64,000 nucleotides of DNA from positions 16,449,523 to 16,513,522 of the forward strand of contig BROE01000014.1 of assembly GCA_036571765.1 (NCBI GenBank), in the 5' to 3' direction. The stretch's first letter is position 1; each line of letters begins with the position of its first letter. Shown here one piece after another: positions 22,453-33,639 of the stretch. Origin of the DNA: Plecoglossus altivelis. Taxonomy: Eukaryota > Chordata > Actinopteri > Osmeriformes > Plecoglossidae. A program made the translations under genes and the position numbers. The notes below the pieces were generated by a model that was given only the letters and a program-made list of their open reading frames with translations, searched no databases and was not told the DNA's origin.

Positions 22453-25400
22453 ACCTTTCATTTACTTCCCCAGCCTCAGATGTGAGAGAGAAAGAGAGAT
22501 GAGAGAGAGAGAGAGACGGGAAGGAGAGGGACACAGAGAGAGAATGAGAGAGAGAGAGACAGAGGACGCCACAGAGGAGGAAAGAGAGAGAGACAAGAGA
22601 GACAGAGAGGGAAAGAGGGGAGACAGACAGAGACCACAAGAGAGAAATGAGAGCAGACACAGAGGACACACACAGAGAGAAAGAGAGAAAGACAGAGAGA
22701 GAGAGGCAGAGAGAGACACGCACACAGAGAGAAAGAGAGAGAGGCAGAGAGAGACACAACACACAGCAGAAAGAGAGAAGCAAGAGAGAGAGGCAGAGAG
22801 AGACACACACAGAGAGAGAAAGAGAGAGAGGCAGAGAGAGACACACACAGAAAGAGAGAGAGGCAGAGAGAGACACACACAGAGAGAGAAAGAGAGAGAG
22901 ACACACAGAGAAAGAAAGAGAGAGAGACAGAGAGAGAGAGAAAGAGAGAGGGAAGGAAAGCTGTGGAACTCAGTTCCACTTCACTTGGCCAGAGAAAATC
23001 CTCCAATAGCGTTTCCTCTGAAATTGTCCATGTAGCCTAAATGCCACGGAGAGAGTTGGCCGTTAAACAAGCTTTTATTGGACAATTAGGGAATGTGGGA
23101 GGAACAACCATGCAGGGACGCCTCGAATCAGCGTCATCTGAATTAGAAAGACTGGAGGGAAGACAAGAGGAAAGAGAGAGGGGGGTGGGAAGAAGGGATG
23201 GAGGGAGGGAGGAGAGAGGGGAGGGAGAAGAGGGGGGACAGAAGCCAAGAGTGGGGAGGGAGGAGAGAGGCGGCAGGGAGGGAGGAAGAGAGGGGCAGGA
23301 GAAGAGGGGGAGGAGTGGCAGAGCGAGTGGGAGGAGGAGAGAGGCGGAGGGAGGGAGGGATGGAGGGGTGAAGAGAGGGGAGGGGGAAAGGGGCGGGACA
23401 GAGCAGAGTGGGGAGGGAGGAAGAGAAGGGGGGTGGAGGGAGGGAGGAGCGGATCGGAGGGAGGAGAGAGGGGAGGGAGAAGAGGGGGGGACAGAGCAGA
23501 GTGGGAGGGAGGAGAGGGGAGGAGGGAGGGAGGCGAGGTGAGAGGGGAGGGAGAAAGAGGGGGGGGACAGAGAGACAGATGGGGATGGAGGACGAGAAAG
23601 AGGGAGGAGGGAGGGACGGGAGGAGAGAGGGAGGAGGAAGAGGGGGGGACAGAGCAGAGTGGGGAGGGAGGAGGAGGCGGAGGAGGGAGGGAGGAGGGAA
23701 GAGAGAGTTAGAGGGGGGGACAGGCAGTGGGGAGGGAGGAGAGAGGGAGCGGGGGAGGGAGGAGGGAGGGAGGAGGGAGGGAGGGAGGAGGGAAGAGGGG
23801 GGGAACAGAGCAGAGTGGGAGAGGAGGAAGAGAGGGAGGGAGGGGGAGGAGAAGAGGAGGCGACGACAGAGGGGAGGAAGAGAGGGGGAGGGAGGAGAGA
23901 GGGGGGGAGAGTGAGAAAGAGAGGTGTGGAAGGAGGGAGAGAGGGCGAGGAGGGAGCAGAGGTGAGGAGGGAGGAGAGCAGGGCGAGGGAGGGATGGGAG
24001 AAGAGGAGGCGGACAGAAACAGAGGGAGGAGCAGAGGGAGGGAGCGGAGAAGAGGGGGGGACAGAACAGAGGGAGGAGAGAGGGGAGGGAGGGAGCCCAG
24101 AGTTGAGGAAGGGAGAGAAGGGGAGGGAGGGAGGGAGGGAGAAGAGGGGGGGACAAAGGAGAGGGATGGGTGGGAGGAGAGGGGCGGAGGAGGGGGGAGG
24201 AGAGAATTGGAGAAGGTGAATGAAGAACGGGGGGAGGACAGAAGCAGAGTAATGAATGAATCAATTATTTACAGAGGCTATGGAGAAGGAAGGGGGCGTG
24301 AAGGAGGGAGAAAGGGTAAGGAACTAAGTGTAAGGATTAGAAGAATGAATACAGGCACAGATACCTAAGCATTAGGAAAGCAGGAGAGGAGAGAGAGGAG
24401 AGAGAAAGTAAGAGTGTGTGAGGGAGGGAGAGAGTGGGGACAGAGAGACAGAGAGAGAGAGGGAGGAAGGGAAGGAGGGATAGAGAGAGGAAAGAAACGG
24501 AGAGAAGGAAGGAGGGACAGAGAAAGAGAGCACGATAATGAAACAGTGTTTCTGTCTCAAAACAATCCAATTCTTTTCTGCCTCCTCTCCACTCCAGCTG
24601 TTATAAATATAACCACTGGTGAAGATTGCTGACAGACTCTTGCAAAGTCAGTCTTTTATCTTAAGACGTCGCTCTTTGATCTTGTTAATGTGTCTTTCTG
24701 TTTCAAGGCACAGTTGTCTCGAGAGCCCGGCTGCTAATGTCATTAACATCAGAGGCGAGTCGCCCGTCTGTTTCGGGCCAAACTTGCTGAGCGCAGCGTT
24801 CAGAAGCGGCGTTTCAGGAGTGAAGACGTGTAGCAACTACTGGGAGCTTTCAAAGCATGGTGGCACCGTAGACCCTGAAGCATGTCGGAGAGAGCAGTAC
24901 CTTGAGATTGGACGCCAGCGTGATGATGGAGAGGTGACGGAGCTTGTTCCTCTGGGCAGGGGTCAACTCAGGAAGAGACGCAGCTCTTTCTGGGGGGGGG
25001 GGCAGAGAAACAGAGGAGACAGGAATACTCGGTCAGAGTGAGAAATCAAGAGTGTAAGGGGACAGGGGGGGGCAGAGAGAGAGGGAGGGAGACCAGCAGA
25101 GAGGGGGGACAGAGAGATAGAGAGGAACAGAGAGAGAGGGGGACAGAGATGAGGGGCGGACAGAGGAGAGAGGAAGACAGAGAGAGGGGGACAGAGAGAG
25201 AGAGGGACAGGGAGAGGGAGGGGGAGAGAGGGGGAGACAGAGAGAGAGGACAGAGAGAGGAGGCGAGAGGAGGGGGTGCAGGTGAGAGAGTGAGGGGGAG
25301 AATGAAGAAATGAGGGGTAGAATGAAGAAATGAGAGGTAGAATGAGAGAGTGAGACAGAGAAAAAGAGAGAGAGAGAGGGGACAGAGAGAGAGAGGGGAC

Positions 25401-27240
25401 AGAGCAGAGAGAGAGTAGACAGAGGAGAGAGGGGGACAGAGAAAAGGGAGGAGGGGGGACAGAGAGTAGGGGACAGAGAGAGGGGGGGAGACAGAGAGAG
25501 AGGGGGACAGAGAGAGGGGGCGGGGTTGAGTTAAAGCCGCAATTCGGCTAAGGTGAAAAGGGACCTGTCGAGCTGCTTGTTTGTGGAGGGAGGAGAGCAG
25601 GGAAGCAAGGACAGGAGAAGGAGAGGGGAAGGAGAGAAAAGAGGAAGGGAGAAAGAGAGAAAGAAAAAAAAAAAAGAGAGAGAGGAGAGGAGAGAGAGAG
25701 GCCCAGGGAGGGAGAGAGAGGGATGAGAGCAGTAGCCAGCCGAGAGAGGGAGCAGGGAGAGAGGAGAGGAGAGAGAGGAGAGCAGGAAAAGCAGGGAGAG
25801 GAGAGAGAGGAGAGAGAGCAGGTAGCAGAGAGAGAGGAGAGGAGAGACAGCAGGTAGCAGAGAGAGAGGAGAGCAGGGAGAGAGGAGAGGAGAGAGAGCA
25901 GGTAGCAGAGAGAGAGGAGAGCAGGGAGAGAGGAGAGGAGAGAGAGCAGGTAGCAGAGAGAGAGGAGTGCAGCAGTGCTTCTCTCCCTAGGGAAGCAGCT
26001 CAAACACTTTCCCAGAAGAAACAGTGACAGCTCCCCTCCGAATGCCACCACACACATCCACCACCACAATGCTAAGACTCAAATATACTACTGACTTTTG
26101 CACTGCCAGGAAGAATAAGAAGTAGTATTTCTGACTGCTCCTGTTGCTGGGCTCAAGTCTGACTTACTGCCAGAGACATTACTGGCAAACAACATTACGG
26201 CTCCCTCATCTCAGCCATAGGCCTTCGCATCGGTAGGCCACAGACCCCCTGTCTAATTCCCTCCACAGCCAGGAGGGCTGAGCTAAAGGTTTTCCCCCAT
26301 CAGAGAGTTAACCGAACTTGGGCGAGTAGAGCGGTTAATGAGTCCTCTCTGGCTCTCAGGGCAGCGGAGGACAGGGATGAGCAGGCAGGCAGGCAGGCAG
26401 GCAGGCAGGGAGACAAAATACTGCACATAATAAAAACCACTTTGATTGTCAGACCCATTATTTATTGACTTGGGCCTGCTGCCACCGTCACCACCCTCCC
26501 CCCCATACCTTTGTAGTCGCAGTAGGTTCCATAGGTGAAGAGGCTGAGGAGCTGGTAGACCGGTGCGTGGGGTCCTGTCTCCAGCTGGGGGGAGAGGGAG
26601 GGGGGGAGGGAGGGGAGGAGAGGGAGTGGGGGAGGGGGAGAGAGGGAGTGGGGGAGAGGGAAAGAGGGAGTGGGGGAGAGGGAGGAGGGGAGTTGAACGG
26701 AGCCATGAATAGAGAAGTAATGAATGACTTTGTGACAGAATAGAGCAGCGATACAGTGAAGTGTTTTATCTCAGAGCTGCAGGGTTAGCTTGGAATGGGT
26801 GCGCGTGTCTGTGCGGGCGTCTGCACGCACGCACGCGCGCGCGCGAATTCTAAATTAAGCTTGGAGTAATGACATTCCTATTCTGAGTCTAAATTCATAT
26901 TACAAGACATATCAAAGTCATTTCCTGATCAAGCTCCGCCTACTAGTAATACACTCCTTGACCATCAATGAAAACGAGACATCGTTTAACGTATATTAAG
27001 GTTTGTCCTCTTTGCCGGTGATAAAGTCACCGTTTCGAATGATGAGATACTTATGATAAGTGGAACATGCTTCAAAAAGGCATATTTTTTTAACAACGTA
27101 GTTTCAATTATCCTGACAGTATCCTGCTATAAAAAGGATTAGGGATTGAATTCCTTATCCTGCATATATTTTATCGTGAATCCTCAGGGTGTATGTTACA
27201 ATTAAACAAATCAAATGTTGATATAAAGCAGCAATACTGT

Positions 27241-27253
27241 AAGAGAGAGAGAG

Positions 27254-27309
<56 letters not shown>
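27241..27309. repeat. (GA)n(GT)n at the cops7a donor
   Basis: A GT run that ends in the donor of the first coding exon (GT at 27309-27310), so the splice site merges with the microsatellite. The left copy (19800-19845) is shorter and interrupted. Confidence 0.85.
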
Positions 27310-27310
<1 letters not shown>

Positions 27311-28419
27311 CTCTCTGACGTTGGGTAGCTCGAGGATGTCTGAGAACACGTAGAGGCCCGGGGTCTCGAGCAGAGAGCTGACAGCCTGAGCGAGCGCAGA
27401 CCCGGAGAGAGACAACAGCTGTTCCACCTCCATCTGACGCGAACACACACAGGCAGGAGGGGGACATGAACAAAAGCTAGAAACTGTGGATGATGATGAT
27501 GATGATGATGATGATCTCTTTCTTGTTAAAGAAAAGGTTTAGAGATTTAGAGAACGTGTGAGTGGACGTCAGACAGGAGTTGAGAAAGGGTCATGGTCGT
27601 TAGCTAAAAGTTGCCCGCCGTTGTTCGGACTTTCAGATGATGAAATCTTATCAGTTACTCAAAGAGGTTCGTGGCATCATTATGCATTCATACGGCTCTG
27701 TCGACCAAAACAATTCTATGGAGAGCACTTGTGGCGGGACTCCAAAAGAGTAATTTCATTTTCCGTCTTCATCATAAACTAACGAACACGAGCCTTCCCG
27801 TGGCTCGCAGATGATCAAATCCTGCTGAGCATGAGAGTGAACTTGAAACTGAACAAGACCCACCATGTTTAACTCTTAGAAGAGGCATCTCATGGTTCAC
27901 TGTTGAAGCACAGCAACGTACGTCAAAATGATTGAAAAACTCACCAGTTACGAACGGGATAACTACCGCGACTATCTAGGTGAAGTTTCATCATAGCTAA
28001 TATATGCTATGGAAAATAGTTCCTAAATGTGGGCCTGATTACTCTTTAGATATCAACCTAACTGTTTTCTGGATGGTTCGTTGCTACAAGTTATTTATTA
28101 ATCGAAGTAACTGCTTGTCATTAGGTAATTTGTAAACTAGGGAGTACAGTGTCACTCGATTTCATCCAAACAACTGGCTAGGTAGCTTAGCTAAGTTACT
28201 GAAGTCTTGCTACAGGTTTAGCTAACGACTACCCGGGACGGAAGCTAGCAGCTAGCCTAATTGAGCGAGGCTTCCTGCAAGCGGTAGGCCTTTACACATT
28301 TTTACCAGTATTAACAGACTATTTTCTCAGATCAGATTGACATAATCGACGGGACACTTTTCCGTTATTAGAACAACGTCTGAATTGATTTGAGCGAAAT
28401 ACAAATGGTAAATAAATAC

Positions 28420-28525
28420 CTTGTTTTGATCCACTGAAGTCGATATACTGTGTGCAAGATCGCTCACAATTCCGCTGTCATCCCACGTTTGACAACAAAG
28501 CAACGTCGTTTCTGATTGGGCGACA
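28420..28525 (-). other. cops7a: cops7a non-coding first exon (right copy)
   Basis: Same as 20957-21060, with the donor at 28420/28419. This is the copy linked to unique upstream DNA, so the true promoter should lie at about 28450-28800, next to the 3' end of the lectin gene. Confidence 0.5.
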
Positions 28526-28837
28526 CTTGAACAGGAGGAGGGGTGCGCGCACAGGAGAGATCAGCGCCACCCAACGGTACAAATGTGAACATCAACGAAA
28601 TGATGTAACTAATTGGATTAATTTTACTTGAGTTTTACACACACATTGTGTGCCACATAGACCAACCTGAATGTTAAGTATCATTTTGTAAAGTCTCCCG
28701 AGAACGATGTGTAATTGCAAAAACGTGTATATGTGTATCCTTAATTTAAAAATGTGCTCCATTAAGCTCATTGACATTTTAAAACACACAAGTCGAAGAA
28801 CCATGAGGTGCAACCATGGACAGTAAAAACAGGCACT

Positions 28838-28843
28838 TTTATT
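28838..28843 (-). terminator. candidate poly(A) signal of the lectin gene
   Basis: AATAAA on the - strand, 356 bp beyond the lectin stop codon. Confidence 0.6.
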
Positions 28844-29198
28844 GAAATTCAACAATAAGCAACAACTAATTTCAAGACCTGTTATACGCCTACCTTCACA
28901 GAAAATCTGTAAGGATCCCATATTCAAATACTTCAAGCAAGAAAATTTGACAAAAGAAAAACAATCAAATTCAAATGTACAGCAATTGTTTAGCAAACTA
29001 CAGTGTTGACAAACATACAAGTATAAAATGATTCATGGTGTATATGTATCTTTGGTAACATTTTATAAATCACTCAAAAATACACTGCCCTTCAATCTGC
29101 CCCTCAATTGACACATTTGGCAATGTTATGCTAATTAATTGCAGCCAATAGATTCCATGCTTCAGATTCCAGGACAGTTCTAAACGGTTAGTGGACAT

Positions 29199-31094
29199 TC
29201 AGTTGAGCATGATTGCGTCCATCTGACAAATGTACTTGTAGATGTTTTCACACTCTACATCAAACCAGGTTAGCGAAAAGCTGTCAAGAACGGCACAGTC
29301 TTCACCTTCCATCCCTCCAGACTGAATGTTGTTAGGCTCCTCATTCCACTGATCCCAGTACCTGACAGACAGGGAGAGAGTGAGAGGGAGAGAGAGAGGT
29401 TGGTGGAGAGAAAGGGGGAGAGACATAGAGAGGGGGGAAGGGAGAGAGACAGAGAGAGCGTGAGAGGGGGAGAGAGAGGGGAGGAGAAAGGGAGAGGGGG
29501 GCAGAAAGAGAGAGAATGCGGGAGGGGGAGAGAGAAAGGGAGAGAGACAGAGAGAGCGTGAGAGGGGGAGAGAGGGGGGGAGAAAGGGAGAGGGGGAGAA
29601 AGGGAGAGGGGGGAGAGAGCGTGAGAGGGAAAGAGAGGGGGAAGGGAGAGAGAGAGGGGGAGGGAGAGAGATAGAGAGAGACAGAGATAGAGAGAGTGGG
29701 GGAGAGAGAGACAGAGATAGAGATATAAAGAGAGATAGAGAGAGACGGACAGAGAAAGAAGAGATAACAGTTACTGTATATGATTAGACTGTTTATATTA
29801 TTTAAATGATATGACAATTGTATGAGAATGATTTGCTCGGACAGGTAAATCCAAGTGTTCTTTGTTTGGGGGGGGACATACTTATTTTGTAGGGTTGTGT
29901 TGTCCACCCATCTCCACTCCCCCTCTTTTTCCAGGTCCGATAGGCCGATCCAAAAGTGGTAGTCAGTCCCACCAATCCTCCTCGCCTCTTTTTCCAGTGC
30001 ATCCTAAAGGATACATACCTTAGACATACACTGTAACCGAAACACAGACACACACTTACACAAACACAGACACACACTCAGACACACACACAGACACAGA
30101 CACACAATCAGACTCACACACAGACACACACTCAGACACACACTCAGACGCACACTAATACACAAACACACACACACACTCAGACACACACACACACACA
30201 CACACAGACACACACTCAGACACAGACACACACGTACGCACATGCAGTACTTACATGTTCTTCTTTGCTGTGCAGGATAGTCAGATGGCTTCCCATAGCT
30301 GAGCAACTTTGGCTGCTAGTCAACCAGTCTTGCTTTTTCTCACTGAACTTGTAGCATTTGTCTGCTATATGGATCCAACCATCAACGCACTCTCTACACT
30401 TCTTCACTGTTCTTATAGAGAAAGGAATTTAAAAGATGGAGGCGATGGTTACGTTTGTGGCAAGGGAAATCAAAAGATAACAATAGTGTATTTCACTCAT
30501 AAAAACTGAACCGAGTTTGGTCTACTTGTACTTAAACCACACATGAAGAATACTTGGTGAACTACAAGGGCGTAGGTTTCATTGGAACATTTTGTCAAAG
30601 CAACGTTTTAATGAGACGTTTTAACGCTCTCCTGATACCAGACCATGTCTAAATCTAGGACCTGTTGTGAATGGGTCCGTTCTGACCTGTTTTGGAGCAG
30701 CTTTGGCCCAGCGTGATGTAGTCCTCACAGAGACTGAGGTAGCGGTTCTGAACAGAGTTCAACTTCAGGGTCATGGCTGTGGTCTCTTGAGGAATGTTGC
30801 CTGACAACCTGCTGAAAACTGAACAGAAGAGGGATTTGAAAAAATCTCTGCACAGCAGGGGTTAATAAACCTGATGTTGCGCAAGAAGAGATTTAGGAGA
30901 CGTTAAACGAGGACAAGCTGGTGTTTGTTTTGGGGTTAGGGAACATGATCAGCGTGTTCTCGCCACAAACACCAGGAGTCCTGGGACACCTGACATTTGA
31001 CAGTAGTGGAGATTCATGAGCGTTAGTGACATTGTTTTGTTTCAACGAGGAGAGAAGAAGAGCGATGAGGGGCAGGCAGACAGACAGGCAGGCA

Positions 31095-31157
<63 letters not shown>

Positions 31158-31196
31158 ACAGAGACAGAGACAGAGATAGAGACAGGCAGACAGGCA

Positions 31197-31257
<61 letters not shown>

Positions 31258-31832
31258 ACAGACAGAAAGGCAGACCAACATCATCGCGAAGAGGGAGAGG
31301 AGGATAGAATGTACACAGACATATAAGCAGCTGTATTGTCATGCACAGTATATTGTTTACTTACGAAGCACACTCAGGACAATGTTGCCACAGACGGAAG
31401 CCAGGAAACCAATGAGAATGACTAGAGCCATCTCCCTCCGCAGGCACCCAACCCCTCTCTTCAGTCCCTGCGTACCTGAGTGGATGGAGAATTACTCGGG
31501 TCAAATCATTCAACTCACAAAGAAACCTTGATGTTGTATTGGTTGTGTCAGAAAATCATGTAAATTTGTGTGAAATTACAGTCATTTTCAGTTTCTGCAG
31601 AATAGGTGCTGCAGGCAGAGAGAAAGAGATTAACTATAAATCACATAGATTTTTCCTTCAAAATAGCATGTCCTTAAAAGCAGGGGGAATATTCCTTAAG
31701 GCTGAACATACAAACACACACAAACACACACACATACTTACTGTTGTTGGTGTAGAGAATGGGTTTGTTACCTCTTGGCGAAATGTCTTCAGTAAACTCA
31801 TGCAAACTGGTGTAGTTCTCCACGTTTTCCAT
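29199..31832 (-). CDS. type II transmembrane C-type lectin receptor
   Basis: Six coding exons: 31772-31832, 31365-31475, 30687-30818, 30255-30406, 29882-30003 and 29199-29361, giving 741 nt and 246 aa. Start ATG 31832 opens MENVENYTSLHEF. Residues 1-35 are cytoplasmic and 36-59 a signal anchor (MALVILIGFLASVCGNIVLS). The stalk runs to about residue 104 and the C-type lectin domain from Cys105/Cys108 to Cys238. Hallmarks are DGWIHIADKCYKF, FWIGLSDLEKEGEWRWVDN, the mannose-type EPN at 201-203 and six or more domain cysteines. The usual WND calcium motif reads WFD (225-227), so one calcium ligand is replaced. A tyrosine at position 7 in NYTSL resembles a phosphotyrosine motif, but position -2 is Glu, not the ITIM residue. 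The domain split over three exons fits the CD209/asialoglycoprotein/NK receptor group. I cannot name the orthologue. Confidence 0.9.
29371..29765. repeat. GA-rich array in the last lectin intron
   Basis: Purine repeat GAGAGGGGGAGAG starting right after the acceptor of the last lectin exon. It forms that exon's polypyrimidine tract on the - strand. Confidence 0.88.
30040..30238. repeat. (CA)n degenerate array
   Basis: CACACAGACACACACTCAGA units between two lectin-domain exons. Confidence 0.88.
31071..31275. repeat. (GGCA)n microsatellite
   Basis: Two long GGCA runs separated by GACAGAGACAGAGATAGA. They lie in the intron between the transmembrane and stalk exons of the lectin. Confidence 0.92.
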
Positions 31833-33212
31833 CGTTGCGAAATTTCGCCAAAATCTGGACTAAATCTCCACGGCTACTGATTTGAAATTGTGTTGTCTTG
31901 GTCTAGTATCCAATCACACGTTCGATGTGTTTGCTGCACACTTTGCAGTCACCACTGAGTTAGTCCAGGAGTCTCGTTGTAGCTTTAATGCTCTGGCAGT
32001 TCACTTAGTATTGCACAAAATGGGCAGTTCAAAACGTGGTCATCTCTAACTCTGTTTTCCTTGGCCTGCCTCTCTCTTTTTCTGGCATTCAATGTCCGTT
32101 TGGGAAAAGTACAGATCTGATCGTATGAGGAGGAGGTGTTTGTGTCTGTGTGTGTGTCTGTGTGTGTGTCTCTGTGTGTGTGTGTGTCTGTGTGTGTGTT
32201 CAAGCAGGGACACACAGCATGTCTCAGGGAAACATGACTCAGGAAAAAGCACTTCATTTCAACACAATTCTACAAGTTTGAATTCTGGCAGGAACACATT
32301 TTGGATCCTGTTAGTGTGCGACCTAGAAAACAGATGGGTGGGAACACTGATGGTCTTAGTATTCCAGGAAGGTGGGGGCGATCACGGAGACTGTCTGTAT
32401 GGTACAGCTGCTGGAGGACTAGAAAACATCACAAGTCAAGCTGTGGAAGATTTCAGTGACCTGAAAACGCAGTCATGGATTCTTGGTCGTTGTGAAGCGC
32501 GACTTCACTGTGTGATAAAACTGCCAGATCATGTTTTGGCTCGGAATGAGGACTTTGATCGTTAGTAAATAATGATCAAACTGAAGAATCTCCGGCACAA
32601 ACCCAATAAAACAGTGGGGGTGCCATGTTATGACTTTCAATCCTAGTCTAGCTGGGTTTCTCCATACCCTGTGCCCGCTATATCTAGAATCAAATCAAAT
32701 GTACATTTTTTTATTCGTGTTTTGCTTGATTGGCTCACACAGTCATCCCTTTTAGCCAATTGTCTCTGATCCAGGGTATTTCTAAAAATCTGTACTTTCG
32801 AATCTCCCCACTGCATCAACACACTCAGAATGGAATAGTTCAACAACAGCAGACCCGGTTGGACCAATCCCAGAACCTGGGACGCCTTCACGCCTGTCAG
32901 ATGGCGTCCATCCGAGCCCGCCGAGCCAAGCTGTTCCAGGATCCTGGGAAGAACCCTGCTGTTCAACGGTGCGTCTGAGTCCTGTCTCCTCGTGGCGTTC
33001 CAACCCTAACGGTGAGCTCTTACACACAGTAACTGTTGCGTAACGTTCGGAGGGTTCCAGATATGATCTCAGTGTTGGGGAACATGTTCTTTTTGTTTGC
33101 CAGCTAACTCAGGAAATCTGGGAGCGTTGTCTGGATCACCTAACTTCTGGAGTTTCCGCAACACACATACTTCTATCTACACGAAGTTTAAAAAAAGCCC
33201 AAACATGTTATT
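31833..33212. other. intergenic, lectin 5' flank to cd4-1 3' end
   Basis: Holds a GT run at 32137-32200 and a coding-like but unassigned stretch at 32640-32975 (see findings). No promoter element of the lectin is obvious. Confidence 0.5.
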
Positions 33213-33218
33213 TTTATT
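33213..33218 (-). terminator. candidate cd4-1 poly(A) signal
   Basis: AATAAA on the - strand, 422 bp past the cd4-1 stop codon. Confidence 0.5.
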
Positions 33219-33639
33219 TTGTGGGTTTGTTTAGTATTATTCAAAGCCAAAGGGAATAACAACAAGAAAATAGTTACAAGTTGACGGTTTTGCAACTCAG
33301 CAGGGCGATTGTTTTGGTTTGTGATTAAGTTAAAGATTGAAGCAAAAAAAAAAAAACCTTGTTATTCCCAGTGAAAACACAACGAAGACAGCAAAATAAA
33401 ATGATATACAATTCAATAAAATCAGTAAAACAGGAATATATACAAAACTGTGTGTCCAGTGGATTTACATAGTATGCTCACATGAATAATTCATCCCAAA
33501 ACATCCATATCCGTTCTTCTTTCTCTCGACCTCTCTTTCATTAACATCGTATTTCAGACACTTGGACCTGATGGCGATGCTGCCTTGAGCTTGTGAGCGA
33601 CGGTTCCGTTGCGGTGTTCTAGAATCTCTGTTCGAAGCT

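Larger units (their letters stand above)
21504..27433 (-). pseudogene. cops7a: cops7a second copy, 5' exons only (assembly duplicate)
   Basis: Coding exons in transcript order are 27311-27433 (123 nt, MEVEQLLSLSGSALAQAVSS...), 26509-26584 (76 nt, LETGPHAPVYQLLSLFTYGT...), 24901-24989 (89 nt) and 21504-21708. The first three are intact and give the best reading of the N-terminal half of the protein. The fourth is 205 nt against 203 nt in the other copy and is therefore frameshifted. The three 3' exons are missing because the copy is cut by the gap. The sequence therefore looks like a second end of the same gene and not an independent locus. A short-read or long-read depth check would show half coverage if it is false. 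Confidence 0.85.
21474..28760. repeat. right copy of the duplicated segment of about 7 kb
   Basis: Begins abruptly inside the cops7a intron/exon sequence homologous to 14271. The first 1 kb is rich in small indels (for example CTGCAGCTAAGAGGGTAG against CTGCAGCAGGAGGGAG). Quality improves rightward and the copy runs into unique DNA after about 28760. It contains counterparts of the GA arrays at 21780-22018, 22480-22960, 23155-24230 and 25060-25970. Confidence 0.93.

Noticed and set aside
21474..28760. Genuine second cops7a gene
   Set aside because: It lacks the last three exons, abuts a 100-N gap and is near-identical even in intronic unique DNA and the 5' flank.
31042..31284. Cys/Leu/Pro-rich ORFs
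   Set aside because: Frame shadows of the GGCA microsatellite.
29199..31832. Naming the lectin as CD209, CD69 or a KLR orthologue
   Set aside because: The domain features fit several groups and no phylogeny can be run from the sequence alone.
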